DNA of 64,000 nucleotides from Brevundimonas sp. (GCA_027531145.1 JAPZRF010000002.1:110291-174290); one strand, 5' to 3'. Numbered from the stretch's first letter, positions 36,268 through 45,593 are shown. The notes: generated by a model from the letters alone, not told the origin. Translations and numbers: made by a program.

Positions 36268-36755
36268 CGCATTATGAGCAGATCTTTAGCACCTGCGACA
36301 GCATCCACCGAACGCTGGCCAACCGCGCGTCGCACGCGATAGGCGTTCCGCTGATCGTGACCGCGATCCTCGCCGCAAAGAGCTATCTGCGCGTGCCGGG
36401 CGATGGCATGTGGCATCATGCGATCGCCGCGACGCTGATGGCAGCACTCACGGTGGCGGTGGTCCTGCCATGGTTGTGGCTGGCGGGGCTTGCCCATGTC
36501 ACTCTCATCGCAACCTGCCATGCCGCTGCGTCGGCCACGTCCGCGGCGCTCGGGGGATGGACAGCATCGGATGTGATTACGGCGACGTTCCTCCTCGGCT
36601 GGGTGTTCCAGTTCATCGGCCATGGGTTCGAAAGCAAATCGCCGCAGCTCGTCAAGCGGCCGGAAAACCTGCTGCTCGGGCCGGTGTTGATCATGGCGGA
36701 GCTGGTGCCCGCGGTCCGGCCCGCCGCGCTTCGCTGCACCGGGGAACGCGCATGA
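36264..36755 (+). CDS. Mpo1/DUF962-like membrane protein
   Basis: A 163-residue membrane protein with about four hydrophobic segments. The pattern HRTLANRASHAIGVPLIVTA near the N-terminus and LGWVFQFIGHGFESKSPQLV further on, with their conserved His residues, is that of the DUF962 family. Its yeast member Mpo1 is an iron-dependent dioxygenase that shortens 2-hydroxy fatty acids by one carbon. Start and stop both form ATGA overlaps with the flanking genes, so the three are translated together. Activity in this protein is inferred from the family. Confidence 0.85.
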   Translation: MTHYEQIFSTCDSIHRTLANRASHAIGVPLIVTAILAAKSYLRVPGDGMWHHAIAATLMAALTVAVVLPWLWLAGLAHVTLIATCHAAASATSAALGGWTASDVITATFLLGWVFQFIGHGFESKSPQLVKRPENLLLGPVLIMAELVPAVRPAALRCTGERA

Positions 36756-37159
36756 CCGACCGGATCATGGCGCTGGCGGGCCGCGTGCTGCTCGCCCTGC
36801 TGTTCGTGCTCGCCGGACTGGCCAAGATCGTCGGCCCTGCCCCTTATCTGGAGGACATGGTCCGCCTGGGCGTCCCGACCGCGCTGCTGCCGGCGGTCAT
36901 CGCGCTTGAACTCGGAGCGGGTGCCGCGCTGTTGGTTGGCTGGCAGACGCGCTGGGCGGCAACTGCACTCGGTCTGTTCTGCATCCTCACCGCGCTGATC
37001 TTCCACCACGACCTTGCCGACAAGGTCGAGCGCACCAGCTTTATCAAGGACCTGGCAATCGCGGGCGGGCTCTTCGTTCTGGCGGCCAGCACTCTCGCTA
37101 GCCGAGATCGGAAGACCCGGGTTGATCGTTCGGGCGATGGCGTCGCGCCCCCGCCATGA
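36752..37159 (+). CDS. DoxX family membrane protein
   Basis: A 135-residue protein with four hydrophobic helices typical of DoxX: AGRVLLALLFVLAGLAKIVG, then VPTALLPAVIALELGAGAAL, RWAATALGLFCILTALIFHH and LAIAGGLFVLAASTLA. GLAKIVGPAPYLEDM after the first helix is a common DoxX feature. The family includes small quinone-linked or redox-sensing membrane proteins. The hydrophilic tail RDRKTRVDRSGDGVAPPP is unusual and may be read-through past the right edge of the cassette. It overlaps the next frame by 23 bases. Confidence 0.88.
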   Translation: MTDRIMALAGRVLLALLFVLAGLAKIVGPAPYLEDMVRLGVPTALLPAVIALELGAGAALLVGWQTRWAATALGLFCILTALIFHHDLADKVERTSFIKDLAIAGGLFVLAASTLASRDRKTRVDRSGDGVAPPP

Positions 37160-37511
37160 GGCGCTCCGCGGCATCGTGACCGAAGTGCCCGGCGAGGGCT
37201 CTGGCGCGGCGTTCGGCGAGCTGGAACTTGAACGCTATCTCGTCGACAACAGCGGGCGGATCGACGTGGCCTGGGGTGCCACGGTCATTGAGCTGAGAAG
37301 CGACCTGCTCCGGGAAGAGCGCGATGTCGTCGCCCGCATGCCCGACGATCTGGCCCCGGCGGCGCTGCGCGCCGACGAGGTCGCCAGCTGCGTCAGCCTG
37401 CCAGACGACATGCACTTTACCGGCAAGCGGCGCCTGATCCGGCAGGCGCTCGACGCCGATGGCGTGGCGGAGACGATCGAGCGGCTGGTCGACGCCCTGC
37501 TGCCCGTCTGA
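37137..37511 (+). CDS. Hypothetical protein, possibly truncated at its N-terminus
   Basis: An unrecognised 124-residue soluble protein. It has a mixed charged sequence with GKRRLIRQALDADGVAETIE near the end and a hydrophobic close, LVDALLPV. There is no motif or membrane segment. Third-position bias resembles the host genes. The ATG at 37137 lies inside the DoxX frame and lacks a clear ribosome-binding site, so the original 5' end may have been lost when the cassette was inserted, or a GTG slightly further in may be used. It ends 77 bases before nadE. Confidence 0.5.
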   Translation: MASRPRHEALRGIVTEVPGEGSGAAFGELELERYLVDNSGRIDVAWGATVIELRSDLLREERDVVARMPDDLAPAALRADEVASCVSLPDDMHFTGKRRLIRQALDADGVAETIERLVDALLPV

Positions 37512-37588
37512 TCCGCTTTTGGCGTCCCCGGCCCCGGCCTGATAGAAGGCCCCGACCCCGTCTCTCCCCGGAAGCGCCGGACGCACCC

Positions 37589-39634
37589 ATGCCCCCACCC
37601 CACCCCTTCCACAGCCCGCGCACTCACGGCTTTGTCCGGGTCGGGGCGGCCTCGCCGGTAGTGCATCTGGCCGATCCGGCCGCCAACGCCGCCGAGCATC
37701 GGCGGTGGATCGCCGCAGCCCGGGCCGAAGGCGTCGAGTTGCTGGTGTTCCCCGAGCTGTCGCTGAGCGGCTATTCGATCGACGACCTGCACCTGCAGGG
37801 GGCCATGACCGCGGCAGTCGAGGCGGCGCTGCTGGAGCTGGCCGAGGCGGCGCGCGATCTGGTTGTCGTGGTCGGGGCCCCGCTGCGGCTCGGCGACCGG
37901 CTCTACAACACGGCGGTGGTGCTGGCCGGCGGGACGGTGCGCGGGATCGTGCCCAAGACCTATCTGCCCAACTACCGCGAATACTACGAGAAGCGCTGGT
38001 TCGCCCCGGCCGGCGGCGACGATCCGGCCGAGGTGCGGCTGGGCGAGGCCTGGGTGCCGTTCGGAACCGACCTGCTGTTCGAGGTCGAGGACCGCGACGG
38101 CTTCGTCTTCGGGGCCGAGCTGTGCGAGGACTACTGGGCTCCCCTGCCGCCCTCGACCCGCCAGGCCCTGGGCGGGGCCCGCATCCTGCTCAACCTGTCG
38201 GCCTCCAACGTCGTGCTGGGCAAGGCCGAGGACCGCGCCGTGCTGTGCGCCAGCCAGTCGGCCCGGGCCGTCGCCGCCTATGTCTTCACCGCCTCGGGCT
38301 GGGGCGAGTCGACCACCGACCTGGCCTGGGACGGCCAGGCCACGATCCACGAGCTGGGCGCGCGTCTGGCCGAAAGCCCGCGCTTCGCCCTCGACGGGGC
38401 CCTGACCGTGGCCGATGTGGATGTCGACCGCATCGGCCTTGAACGTCTGCGCACCGGCACCTTCGCCGACTGCGCCCGGCGCGAGCTGGAGGCCGACAGC
38501 TTCCGCCGCCTCCCCCTGCCGGCCCCGACCGTCGCCGTCGCCGCCCCCCTGCGCCGCCCGCTCGACCGCTTCCCCTTCGTGCCCGACGATCCGGCCCGGC
38601 TCGATCAGGACTGTTTCGAGGCCTTCAACATCCAGGTCCAGGGCCTGATGCGGCGGCTGAAGGCCACCGGCGGCCGCAAGGTGGTGATCGGCGTCTCGGG
38701 CGGGCTGGACTCGACCCAGGCCCTGCTGGTCGCCTGCCGCGCCTTCGACCGGCTGGAGCTGCCGCGCGCCGGCGTCCTCGGCTACACCCTGCCCGGCTTC
38801 GCCACCTCGGACGGCACGAAGGCCAACGCCCGGGCCCTGATGCAGGCGCTGGGCGTCAGCGCCGCCGAGATCGACATCCGCCCGGCCGCCCTGACCCTAC
38901 TGAAGGACATCGGCCACCCCTTCGCCGACGGCCAGCCGGTCCACGACATCACCTTCGAGAATGTCCAGGCCGGGCTGCGCACCGACTATCTGTTCCGGCT
39001 GGCCAACCAGAACGGCGGGCTGGTGGTCGGCACCGGCGACCTGTCCGAGCTGGCGCTGGGCTGGGCCACCTATGGCGTCGGCGACCACATGAGCCACTAC
39101 AACGTCAACGCCGGGGTGGCGAAGACGCTGATCCGCCACCTGATCCGCTGGGTCGCCGACCGCGAGCTGGTCGGGGCCGCGGCCACGCCCACGCTGCGGG
39201 CCATTCTCGACACCGAAATCTCGCCCGAGCTGGTGCCGGCGAAGAACGGGGTGATCCAGTCGACCGAGGCGACCGTCGGGCCCTATGCGCTCAACGACTT
39301 CTTCCTGTTCTACCTGTCGCGCTTCGGTCTGAGGCCGTCCAAGGTCGCCTGGCTGGCGCTGCAGGCGTGGGACGAGGCCGGACGCGGTCACTGGCCGGCC
39401 GGCACGCCGGACGACCAGAAGGTCTCGTACGATCTGCCGACCATCCGCCATTGGCTGGAGAAGTTCCTCGTGCGCTTCTTCCAGACCGCCCAGTTCAAGC
39501 GCTCCGCCCTGCCCAACGGACCCAAGGTGGTGACCGGCGGCTCCCTGTCGCCGCGCGGCGACTGGCGCGCGCCCTCGGACGCCAGCGCCGCGGCCTGGCT
39601 GGCCGAGCTGCGCGCCGTCGTTCCGGAGGGGTGA
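37589..39634 (+). CDS. nadE: Glutamine-dependent NAD+ synthetase
   Basis: Last step of NAD synthesis: ATP-dependent amidation of deamido-NAD, with ammonia made from glutamine by a fused nitrilase-type domain. In 681 residues, the N-terminal glutaminase has its triad in [11 protein letters not shown] (Glu), [15 protein letters not shown] (Lys) and [10 protein letters not shown] (Cys). The C-terminal synthetase has the PP-loop [14 protein letters not shown] and [20 protein letters not shown]. Length is standard for the fused form. The first about 38 codons are duplicated in diverged form at 34608, left of the accessory cassette. Confidence 0.97.
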   Translation: MPPPHPFHSPRTHGFVRVGAASPVVHLADPAANAAEHRRWIAAARAEGVELLVFPELSLSGYSIDDLHLQGAMTAAVEAALLELAEAARDLVVVVGAPLRLGDRLYNTAVVLAGGTVRGIVPKTYLPNYREYYEKRWFAPAGGDDPAEVRLGEAWVPFGTDLLFEVEDRDGFVFGAELCEDYWAPLPPSTRQALGGARILLNLSASNVVLGKAEDRAVLCASQSARAVAAYVFTASGWGESTTDLAWDGQATIHELGARLAESPRFALDGALTVADVDVDRIGLERLRTGTFADCARRELEADSFRRLPLPAPTVAVAAPLRRPLDRFPFVPDDPARLDQDCFEAFNIQVQGLMRRLKATGGRKVVIGVSGGLDSTQALLVACRAFDRLELPRAGVLGYTLPGFATSDGTKANARALMQALGVSAAEIDIRPAALTLLKDIGHPFADGQPVHDITFENVQAGLRTDYLFRLANQNGGLVVGTGDLSELALGWATYGVGDHMSHYNVNAGVAKTLIRHLIRWVADRELVGAAATPTLRAILDTEISPELVPAKNGVIQSTEATVGPYALNDFFLFYLSRFGLRPSKVAWLALQAWDEAGRGHWPAGTPDDQKVSYDLPTIRHWLEKFLVRFFQTAQFKRSALPNGPKVVTGGSLSPRGDWRAPSDASAAAWLAELRAVVPEG

Positions 39635-39688
39635 GCCGGGTCGCCGCAAGGCTTGCCCCGTCCCCGGCATCCGCCTAATTCCCCGGGC

Positions 39689-40351
39689 ATGGTCCAGCCT
39701 CTGATCTGTCCCTCCCTCCTCGCCAGCGATTTCGCCCGGCTCGGCGAGGAGGTCGCCGCGCTCGAGGCGTCCGGTGCCGACTGGGTCCATGTCGACGTCA
39801 TGGACGGCCATTTCGTGCCCAACCTGACCGTAGGCCCGGACATTGTGAAGGCTCTGCGGCCGCACACGTCCCTGCCCTTCGATGTGCACCTGATGGTCGC
39901 GCCCGTCGATCCCTGGCTGGAGGCCTACCGCGCCGCCGGGGCCGAGGTGCTCAGCGTGCACCCGGAGAGCGGCCCGCACGTGCACCGCACCCTGGGCCGC
40001 ATCCGCCAGCTGGGTGCCCGCGCCGGACTCGTGCTCAACCCCGGCACCCCGGTCGCCGTGGTCGAGGAGGTCATCGACAGGGTCGATCTGGTGCTGATCA
40101 TGTCGGTCAACCCGGGCTTCGGCGGCCAGGGCTTCATCGACAGCGCCCTGCGCAAGATCGAACGTGTCCGCACCCTGCTCGACGCGGCCGGATCGCCGGC
40201 GGTGCTGCAAGTCGACGGCGGGGTCTCCGCCGCCAACGCCGCCGCCTGCGTCGACGCCGGAGCCACGGCTCTGGTCGCCGGCACTGCCGTGTTCCGCGGC
40301 GGCCCCTCGGCCTACGCCGCCAACATCGCGGCCCTCAAGGGGACGGCCTGA
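39689..40351 (+). CDS. rpe: Ribulose-phosphate 3-epimerase
   Basis: Interconverts ribulose-5-phosphate and xylulose-5-phosphate in the pentose phosphate pathway. The 220-residue TIM barrel shows ICPSLLASDFARLGEEV, WVHVDVMDGHFVPNLTVGP with metal and catalytic residues, LPFDVHLMVAPVDPW and LIMSVNPGFGGQGFI, plus VDGGVSAANA with the second catalytic Asp. The ATG at 39689 is the conserved start. It is followed after two bases by the heparinase-like gene, so the two are co-transcribed. Confidence 0.97.
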   Translation: MVQPLICPSLLASDFARLGEEVAALEASGADWVHVDVMDGHFVPNLTVGPDIVKALRPHTSLPFDVHLMVAPVDPWLEAYRAAGAEVLSVHPESGPHVHRTLGRIRQLGARAGLVLNPGTPVAVVEEVIDRVDLVLIMSVNPGFGGQGFIDSALRKIERVRTLLDAAGSPAVLQVDGGVSAANAAACVDAGATALVAGTAVFRGGPSAYAANIAALKGTA

Positions 40352-40353
40352 CC

Positions 40354-42147
40354 GTGGCGCTGCCCGCGGCGGACGCCACCCCCGGCCTGCCCGGTGCCCC
40401 GGTCCGCACCCCGGTGAGGGCCACCGGGGCGGCCACCGGCCCGGCCCTGTGGCCGGCCATCGCCAGTCGGCTCCTGTCGCGCCAGCTGTGGGTCGAGCTC
40501 TATGGCCTGCCCGGCTACGCCCTGACCCTGCGCGGTGGCGGCAAGACCGTCGCCTTCGCCGCCAGTCCGCGCGATCCGCGGCCGCACGCACCGACCCTCG
40601 GCAAGCTGATGCTGGGCGGCCGCCTGACCCTGGCCGGTGCCAGCCTCGACCTCGCCCCCGGGGCCGACCCCTTCAACCGCATCTGCCCGACCCGGGCCTT
40701 CGCCATCGAGCTGCACGAATTCGCCTGGCTGCCCTCGCTGATGCTCAACGGCGAGCGCGGCGCACGCGAGGCGGTGCGCCTGACCCAGCTGTGGCAGGCC
40801 GGCTTCAGCCGCTGGTCGCCGTTCGCCTGGGCCCCGGAGATCCTCGCCCGCCGCGTGTTCAACCTCGCCGCCGCCGCCCGGCGCATGGGTCAGGTGTGCA
40901 CCGAGGCCGACCGGCTGACCCTCGCCGACCTGCTGGCCCGCCAGGCGCGCCAGCTGCTGCGCCCGCCGGGCGGCGTCGCCGACCGCGCCACGCGCCTCAC
41001 CGCCGCCGCCCTCGCCGGCTGCGTGCTCGGCGGCCCGGTCGGCGCGCGTCTCAGGGCCCGCGCCCTGGCCCGACTCGGTCCGGCCCTGGCCCAGGCTGTC
41101 GCCGGCGACGGCGGTCACGCCGCCCGCAGCCCCGAGGCGGCGCTGGAGCTGCGTCTCGACCTGCTGACGCTCGAGGATGCGCTGGCCCAGGTCGGTGAGA
41201 CGGCACCGGAGTCGGTTATGGCGGCGCTGGAGCGGCTGGCCCGCGGCCTGCAGCGGCTGACCTTGCCGGATGGCCGGCTGGTGGCCCTGCAGGGCGGCGG
41301 CCCGGCCAGCGTGGCGCGCGTCGCCGCCGCCCTCGCCGACCGAGAGGCGGCCCCCGTGGCCCCCGGCCCGGGTGCCACCGCCGGCTTCCGCCGCATCGCC
41401 AGTCCGCTACTGACACTGATCGCCGACGCCGCCCCGCCGCCCCGCGGCGTCTGGGGCGGTACCGCCTGCGCCCAGCCGCTGGCGCTGGAGATCGTCTGCG
41501 GCCGCGACCGGCTGGTCAGCGGCTCGGCCTGGACGCCCCGCGCCGTCGAGCGCCAGGCCCTGCGCCTGACTCCAGCGGCCTCGACCCTGACCCTGGGCGA
41601 CGGGTCGCTGGGCGAGCCGCTCGGCGGCTGGCGCGCCGACCTGCTGGGACCGCGCCTGATCGGTGCCGAGATCAAGATCACCGAGCAGCACCGCGAGGCC
41701 GAGGGCGCCGTCTGGCTGGAGCTGGAGCATGACGGCTGGGTCAGGCGCTACGGCCTGCTGCACCAGCGCCGCCTCTATCTCGACCAGCGCCTCGACGAAC
41801 TGCGCGCCGAGGAACGGCTGCACCCGGCGCCGGGCCACGGCCGCGGCGAGTCCCAGGCCGTGCGCCTGATCGCCGCTCCCTACGCCGTGCGCTTCCACCT
41901 TGAGCCCGGCGTCCAGGCCTCGCTGGCGCGCGATCGTCGCTCGATCCTGCTGCGCGGCCATTCCGGGCGGGGCTGGTGGTTCCGCACCGACGGTCCGGAC
42001 GTCGCCATCGAGCCCTCGGTCCATGTCGAGGATGGCCTCACCCGGCGGGCCATGCAGATCGTGGTGCGCGGCTCGGCCCGAACCGACGCGGAGACCCGTA
42101 TCCGCTGGAAGCTGAACCCGGCCGGAGGGGCCGGCGACCCCACCTGA
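40354..42147 (+). CDS. Heparinase II/III family protein
   Basis: A 597-residue protein of the heparinase II/III-like family common in alphaproteobacteria. The N-terminal alpha-helical toroid region includes FAIELHEFAWLPSLMLNGER and WSPFAWAPEILARRVFNLAA; the C-terminal beta-sandwich half includes EHDGWVRRYGLLHQRRLYLD. No obvious signal peptide is present, so it may act in the cytoplasm or use an unusual route. The GTG start lies two bases after the rpe stop. Substrates of these uronic-acid lyase relatives in Caulobacterales are unknown. The link with rpe is a recurring arrangement, as far as I recall. Confidence 0.85.
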   Translation: MALPAADATPGLPGAPVRTPVRATGAATGPALWPAIASRLLSRQLWVELYGLPGYALTLRGGGKTVAFAASPRDPRPHAPTLGKLMLGGRLTLAGASLDLAPGADPFNRICPTRAFAIELHEFAWLPSLMLNGERGAREAVRLTQLWQAGFSRWSPFAWAPEILARRVFNLAAAARRMGQVCTEADRLTLADLLARQARQLLRPPGGVADRATRLTAAALAGCVLGGPVGARLRARALARLGPALAQAVAGDGGHAARSPEAALELRLDLLTLEDALAQVGETAPESVMAALERLARGLQRLTLPDGRLVALQGGGPASVARVAAALADREAAPVAPGPGATAGFRRIASPLLTLIADAAPPPRGVWGGTACAQPLALEIVCGRDRLVSGSAWTPRAVERQALRLTPAASTLTLGDGSLGEPLGGWRADLLGPRLIGAEIKITEQHREAEGAVWLELEHDGWVRRYGLLHQRRLYLDQRLDELRAEERLHPAPGHGRGESQAVRLIAAPYAVRFHLEPGVQASLARDRRSILLRGHSGRGWWFRTDGPDVAIEPSVHVEDGLTRRAMQIVVRGSARTDAETRIRWKLNPAGGAGDPT

Positions 42148-42156
42148 GCGCCCGGT

Positions 42157-42555
42157 TCAGTCGACGTCCGGCCGGCCCCGCCCCGCCTTGACCTCGGCGC
42201 GGCGGCCCTTGGCTTCCAGCCGCCGGGTCTTCGAGCCCAGGGTGGGCCGGGTGGCGATGCGCTTGACCGGGGCGATCATCGCCTTGTCCAGCAAGGCGTT
42301 GAGCCGCTCGACCGCGTCGGCGCGGTTGCGCTCCTGGGTGCGAAAGCGCACGGCAGTGATCAGGATCTCGCCGGCCTGGGTGGCGCGCGCCCCGGCCAGC
42401 TTCAGCAGCCGCTCGCGCACGGGCTCGCTCAGGGACGGGGAATTGCGGGCGTCAAAGCGCAGCTGCACCGCGGTCGAGGTCTTGTTGACATTCTGCCCGC
42501 CCGGACCGCCGGCGCGGAAGAAGCGGAACTCGAGCTCGTCCTCGGGGATCGGCAT
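42157..42555 (-). CDS. arfB: Alternative ribosome-rescue factor ArfB (YaeJ)
   Basis: Peptidyl-tRNA hydrolase that frees ribosomes stalled at mRNA ends. The 132-residue protein has the release-factor motif FRAGGPGGQNVNKTSTAVQL with GGQ, lacks the codon-recognition domains of RF1/RF2, and ends in a Lys/Arg-rich tail (KTRRLEAKGRRAEVKAGRGR) that in ArfB enters the empty mRNA channel. Length fits. It is convergent with the heparinase-like gene (nine bases apart). A CG-rich palindrome lies just upstream, at about 42570-42597. Confidence 0.93.
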   Translation of the reverse strand: MPIPEDELEFRFFRAGGPGGQNVNKTSTAVQLRFDARNSPSLSEPVRERLLKLAGARATQAGEILITAVRFRTQERNRADAVERLNALLDKAMIAPVKRIATRPTLGSKTRRLEAKGRRAEVKAGRGRPDVD

Positions 42556-42609
42556 GGGCCCCTTTAGCGCCTCCCGTCCCCGCGGGGGAAGGGAGGTGCC
42601 CCGGGATCA

Positions 42610-43974
42610 TCAGCGACTGTAGGCCGGGGGCAGGGCCCCCTCGCCGCCGTCGCGGTAGCGGTCGCGCAGCATCAGGCCCCGGCTGGTCAGCGGCTGCTGC
42701 GCCCCGGCGATGAACATGACCTCCGGCTGGCTCAGCGGTTCCAGCGGATCGCCGGACCAGACCACCACATCCGCCTCGGCCCCCGGGGCGAGGACGCCGT
42801 AGCGCCCCTCGTCGCCGAAGATGCGCGCCGGATTGACCGTCAGGGCCGCCAGCGCCGCCGCGTGCGGCAGGCCGTGGGCCACGGCGTTGCCGGCGTTGTA
42901 GCGGGCCTCGCGGGCCCGGTGCACGCCGACGCCCTTGATGGCGATGGTCACCCCGGCGGCGTTGAGTGCCGCGGCGTTGCCCAGATGGGCGGCCCGGGTC
43001 TCGAAACTACCCGGCAGGTTGGCGGTGGCGTCGAGCAGCACCGGCACCCTGGCGGCGGCGATCTGGTCGGCCACCAGCCAGCCCTCCTCGGCCCCGTCGA
43101 GAATGACCTGCAGGCCCTCCTCACGGGCGAGGCGCAGCACCTGCAGGATGTCGGCGGCGCGGTGCGCGCTGATGATCAGCGGCATGCGCCCCTCGGCCAC
43201 CGGCACGAGCGCCTCCAGGTCGGCCCGCGACAGCATCAGGTCGCGCAGCCCGGCCCGCTCATAGGCACCGCGATTGCGGGCATAGAGCCGCACCTCGGCC
43301 AGGGTCTCCCTGAACAGCACATAGGCGGCACCGCGTGCGCCCCCGGCGACCCCGGCCCCGGCCTCGCCGAACGGGGCCGCCATGGCCACACGCGACCGCA
43401 CCAGGATGTCGGGGCCCTGGCCGAGGTGGATCACCGCCGCCTGGCCGCCGAACAGACCGGGGTCGTGATAGCCGCCCTCGCCCGCCCCGGCCGCGTCGTG
43501 CTCGTGGATGTCGGTGTTGGACGAGCCGGCGTGGATCGGCACCACAACCGCCCGCGTCAGCCCGCCCAGCCGGGCGACCGGCAGGGTGAAGGACCAGGGG
43601 TCGAGGCCCCAGGAGACGTCGAAGGCGGCGCTCAGTGTATTCGAGCGGTTGGCCATGTCGTCCGATTCCGGCACCGAGGACACCTCGCTGCCGCCGAGAC
43701 CGGAATCGACCGCGACGAAGCCGGGGGTGACGATCCTGCCGCGGGCGTCGATGATGCGCGCCCCGGCCGGGGCCGGACCGGTCCCCACCGAGACGATGCG
43801 GCCATTGCGGAACACCACGGTGCCGTTCTCGATCACCGAGGTCCCGGTGTGCACCTGGCCGCCGGTGACGGCCACGGTCTCGCCGGCGCCCTGGGCCATG
43901 GCCGGGACGGCGAGGGCCAGGGCAGCGGTCGCGGCGGCGGCGGCGAGGCCGCCGATCAAGGTCTGAACGCGCAT
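42610..43974 (-). CDS. Amidohydrolase-like protein lacking the HxH metal motif
   Basis: A 454-residue exported protein (signal AAAAATAALALAVPAMAQG). The frame has the amidohydrolase beta-sandwich (GGQVHTGTSVIENGTVVFRN) and C-terminal part (LTVNPARIFGDEGRYGVLAP then GAEADVVVWSGDPL), but where active members read PGxIDxHxH it has TPGFVAVDSGLGGSE, so both N-terminal metal ligands are missing. It may be catalytically impaired, or act as a partner subunit of the upstream gene. Its ATG overlaps the stop of that amidohydrolase by one base (TGATG), so the two are translated together. Confidence 0.85.
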   Translation of the reverse strand: MRVQTLIGGLAAAAATAALALAVPAMAQGAGETVAVTGGQVHTGTSVIENGTVVFRNGRIVSVGTGPAPAGARIIDARGRIVTPGFVAVDSGLGGSEVSSVPESDDMANRSNTLSAAFDVSWGLDPWSFTLPVARLGGLTRAVVVPIHAGSSNTDIHEHDAAGAGEGGYHDPGLFGGQAAVIHLGQGPDILVRSRVAMAAPFGEAGAGVAGGARGAAYVLFRETLAEVRLYARNRGAYERAGLRDLMLSRADLEALVPVAEGRMPLIISAHRAADILQVLRLAREEGLQVILDGAEEGWLVADQIAAARVPVLLDATANLPGSFETRAAHLGNAAALNAAGVTIAIKGVGVHRAREARYNAGNAVAHGLPHAAALAALTVNPARIFGDEGRYGVLAPGAEADVVVWSGDPLEPLSQPEVMFIAGAQQPLTSRGLMLRDRYRDGGEGALPPAYSR

Positions 43975-45464
43975 CAGCGGGCCCCTCCGGTCGCGGGGGT
44001 CAGGCCGTAGCCGGGCTGGCCCAGTTCAAAGTCGGACGTCGGCTGACGGCGCGGGTCGGTGCGGTCGAAGGCGATGGCCCCGTCGATGAGCACCTGGTCG
44101 GCCCGGGCGTAGATGCTGAACGGGTTGGCGCTCCAGATCACCACATCGGCGCGCTTGCCCGGCTCCAGCGAGCCGGTCTCATCCTGGATGCCCAGCGCCC
44201 GGGCGGCGTTGGAGGTGATCCAGGCGATAGCGTGCTCCTCGGAGATGGCCATCCCGGCGCGGCGGCCAGCGGCCAGGGCTGCGGCGGTCTCCTGGTTGAG
44301 CCGCTGGGTGAGGATGGCATCGTCCGAATGGATCACGGCGCACGAGCCTTCCGGCGCATCGACCAGGGCGGCGTTTTCCTCGATGCCGTCGAGGCTCTCC
44401 ATCTTGAAGCCCCACCAGTTGGTCCAGGTCAGGGCGCAGACCCCCTCACGGGCCAGCCGCGGCGCGATCTTGTAGGCCTCCGAGGCGTGGTGGAAGGCGG
44501 TGATGCGGAAGCCGAACTCTTCGGCCAGGTCGAGCATCTGCACCATCTCGTCCGCGCGGTAGCAGTGGTTCTGAACCAGGATCGTGCCGTCCAGCACCCC
44601 GGCCAGGGTCTCGTTCTGCAGGTTGCGGGTCGGCGGGCTGCCCTCGCCGCTCTCGCGCCAGGTCTCCCAGCGGGCCCGGTAGTCCTGGGCGGCGATGAAG
44701 GCGGCGCGATAGCCGGCCATATTGCCCATGCCGGTGGCCGGGCTCTGGTTGCGCCCGCCATAGACCCGCGACGGGTTCTCGCCGCAGGCCATCTTCACGC
44801 CATAAGGCGCGCCGGGGAACTTCATGGCCTGCATGGTCACCGCCGGCACATTGCGCAGGGTCACGGCGCGGCCGCCGACCAGATTGGCCGATCCGGGCAG
44901 GATCTGCAGCGTCGTCACCCCGCCCTCGCGGGCCCGGTTGAAGCCCGGGTCCTGCGGCCAGACCGAGTGCTCGGCCCAGACCTGGGCGGTGTTCGGGCTG
45001 GTCGCCTCGTTGCCGTCGCTCATCCCCTGCACGCCCGGCGAGGGATAGACGCCGAGGTGGCTGTGGGTGTCGATGATGCCCGGGGTGACGAAGCGGCCGC
45101 GGGCGTCGATCACCCGGTGGCCGGCCGGCACCGGGGCCTGGGCCCCGCCGACGGCGGCGATGCGTCCCCCGGTCAGCACCACCACCCCGCTCTCGATGCG
45201 CTGGCCGGTGGCGGTGAACACCGTGGCTCCGACGATGGCCACGTCCTCGGCCGGCAGGGGCCGGTAGGTCGAGGGATAGGGATCCGGATTGGCGGCAGCG
45301 TCAAGGCCACGGGCCAGCGGCTCGCGCTCGGCCGGGGCGGAGTCACCCCCGGCGCGCTCGCCGCCGGAGCCGGTCGTGCCGCAGGCCCCGAGCCCGAGGA
45401 CGAGGCCGAGGGCGGCTGCCCCCGGCAGGATGGCGCGCAGACAGGCACCCTGGGTCCGCATCAT
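43974..45464 (-). CDS. Amidohydrolase, predicted lipoprotein
   Basis: A 496-residue metal-dependent hydrolase with a lipoprotein signal (LPGAAALGLVLGLGACG, lipobox Cys), so probably attached to the inner or outer membrane. The metal site is intact at the start: FVTPGIIDTHSHLGVYPSPG. Later ligands are likely in TAFHHASEAYK and VIHSDDAIL. AISEEHAIAWITSNAARALG and EPGKRADVVIWSANPF complete the family pattern. The start at 45464 (first of two ATGs) has GGGGGAG upstream. It is coupled to the metal-site-deficient paralogue downstream. Related pairs in Caulobacter relatives are annotated as imidazolonepropionase- or Xaa-Pro-dipeptidase-like; the substrate is unknown. Confidence 0.88.
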   Translation of the reverse strand: MMRTQGACLRAILPGAAALGLVLGLGACGTTGSGGERAGGDSAPAEREPLARGLDAAANPDPYPSTYRPLPAEDVAIVGATVFTATGQRIESGVVVLTGGRIAAVGGAQAPVPAGHRVIDARGRFVTPGIIDTHSHLGVYPSPGVQGMSDGNEATSPNTAQVWAEHSVWPQDPGFNRAREGGVTTLQILPGSANLVGGRAVTLRNVPAVTMQAMKFPGAPYGVKMACGENPSRVYGGRNQSPATGMGNMAGYRAAFIAAQDYRARWETWRESGEGSPPTRNLQNETLAGVLDGTILVQNHCYRADEMVQMLDLAEEFGFRITAFHHASEAYKIAPRLAREGVCALTWTNWWGFKMESLDGIEENAALVDAPEGSCAVIHSDDAILTQRLNQETAAALAAGRRAGMAISEEHAIAWITSNAARALGIQDETGSLEPGKRADVVIWSANPFSIYARADQVLIDGAIAFDRTDPRRQPTSDFELGQPGYGLTPATGGAR

Positions 45465-45593
45465 GTCAGGCAACTCCCCCGTCGGTCGCCCCGCAGGCGA
45501 CCCGAAGCGCGCAATCAAGCGCGTCACGGGGTGGTCGTAAAGCGGCAATCCGGACAGACCGGCTAGGCGGGCGGGCGCGCCCCCGTGGCGCGG

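Noticed and set aside
34608-37702. Classifying the cassette as an insertion sequence or integrative element
   Set aside because: There are no terminal inverted repeats, transposase, integrase or tRNA target; the flanking repeat is a piece of coding sequence at about 89% identity.
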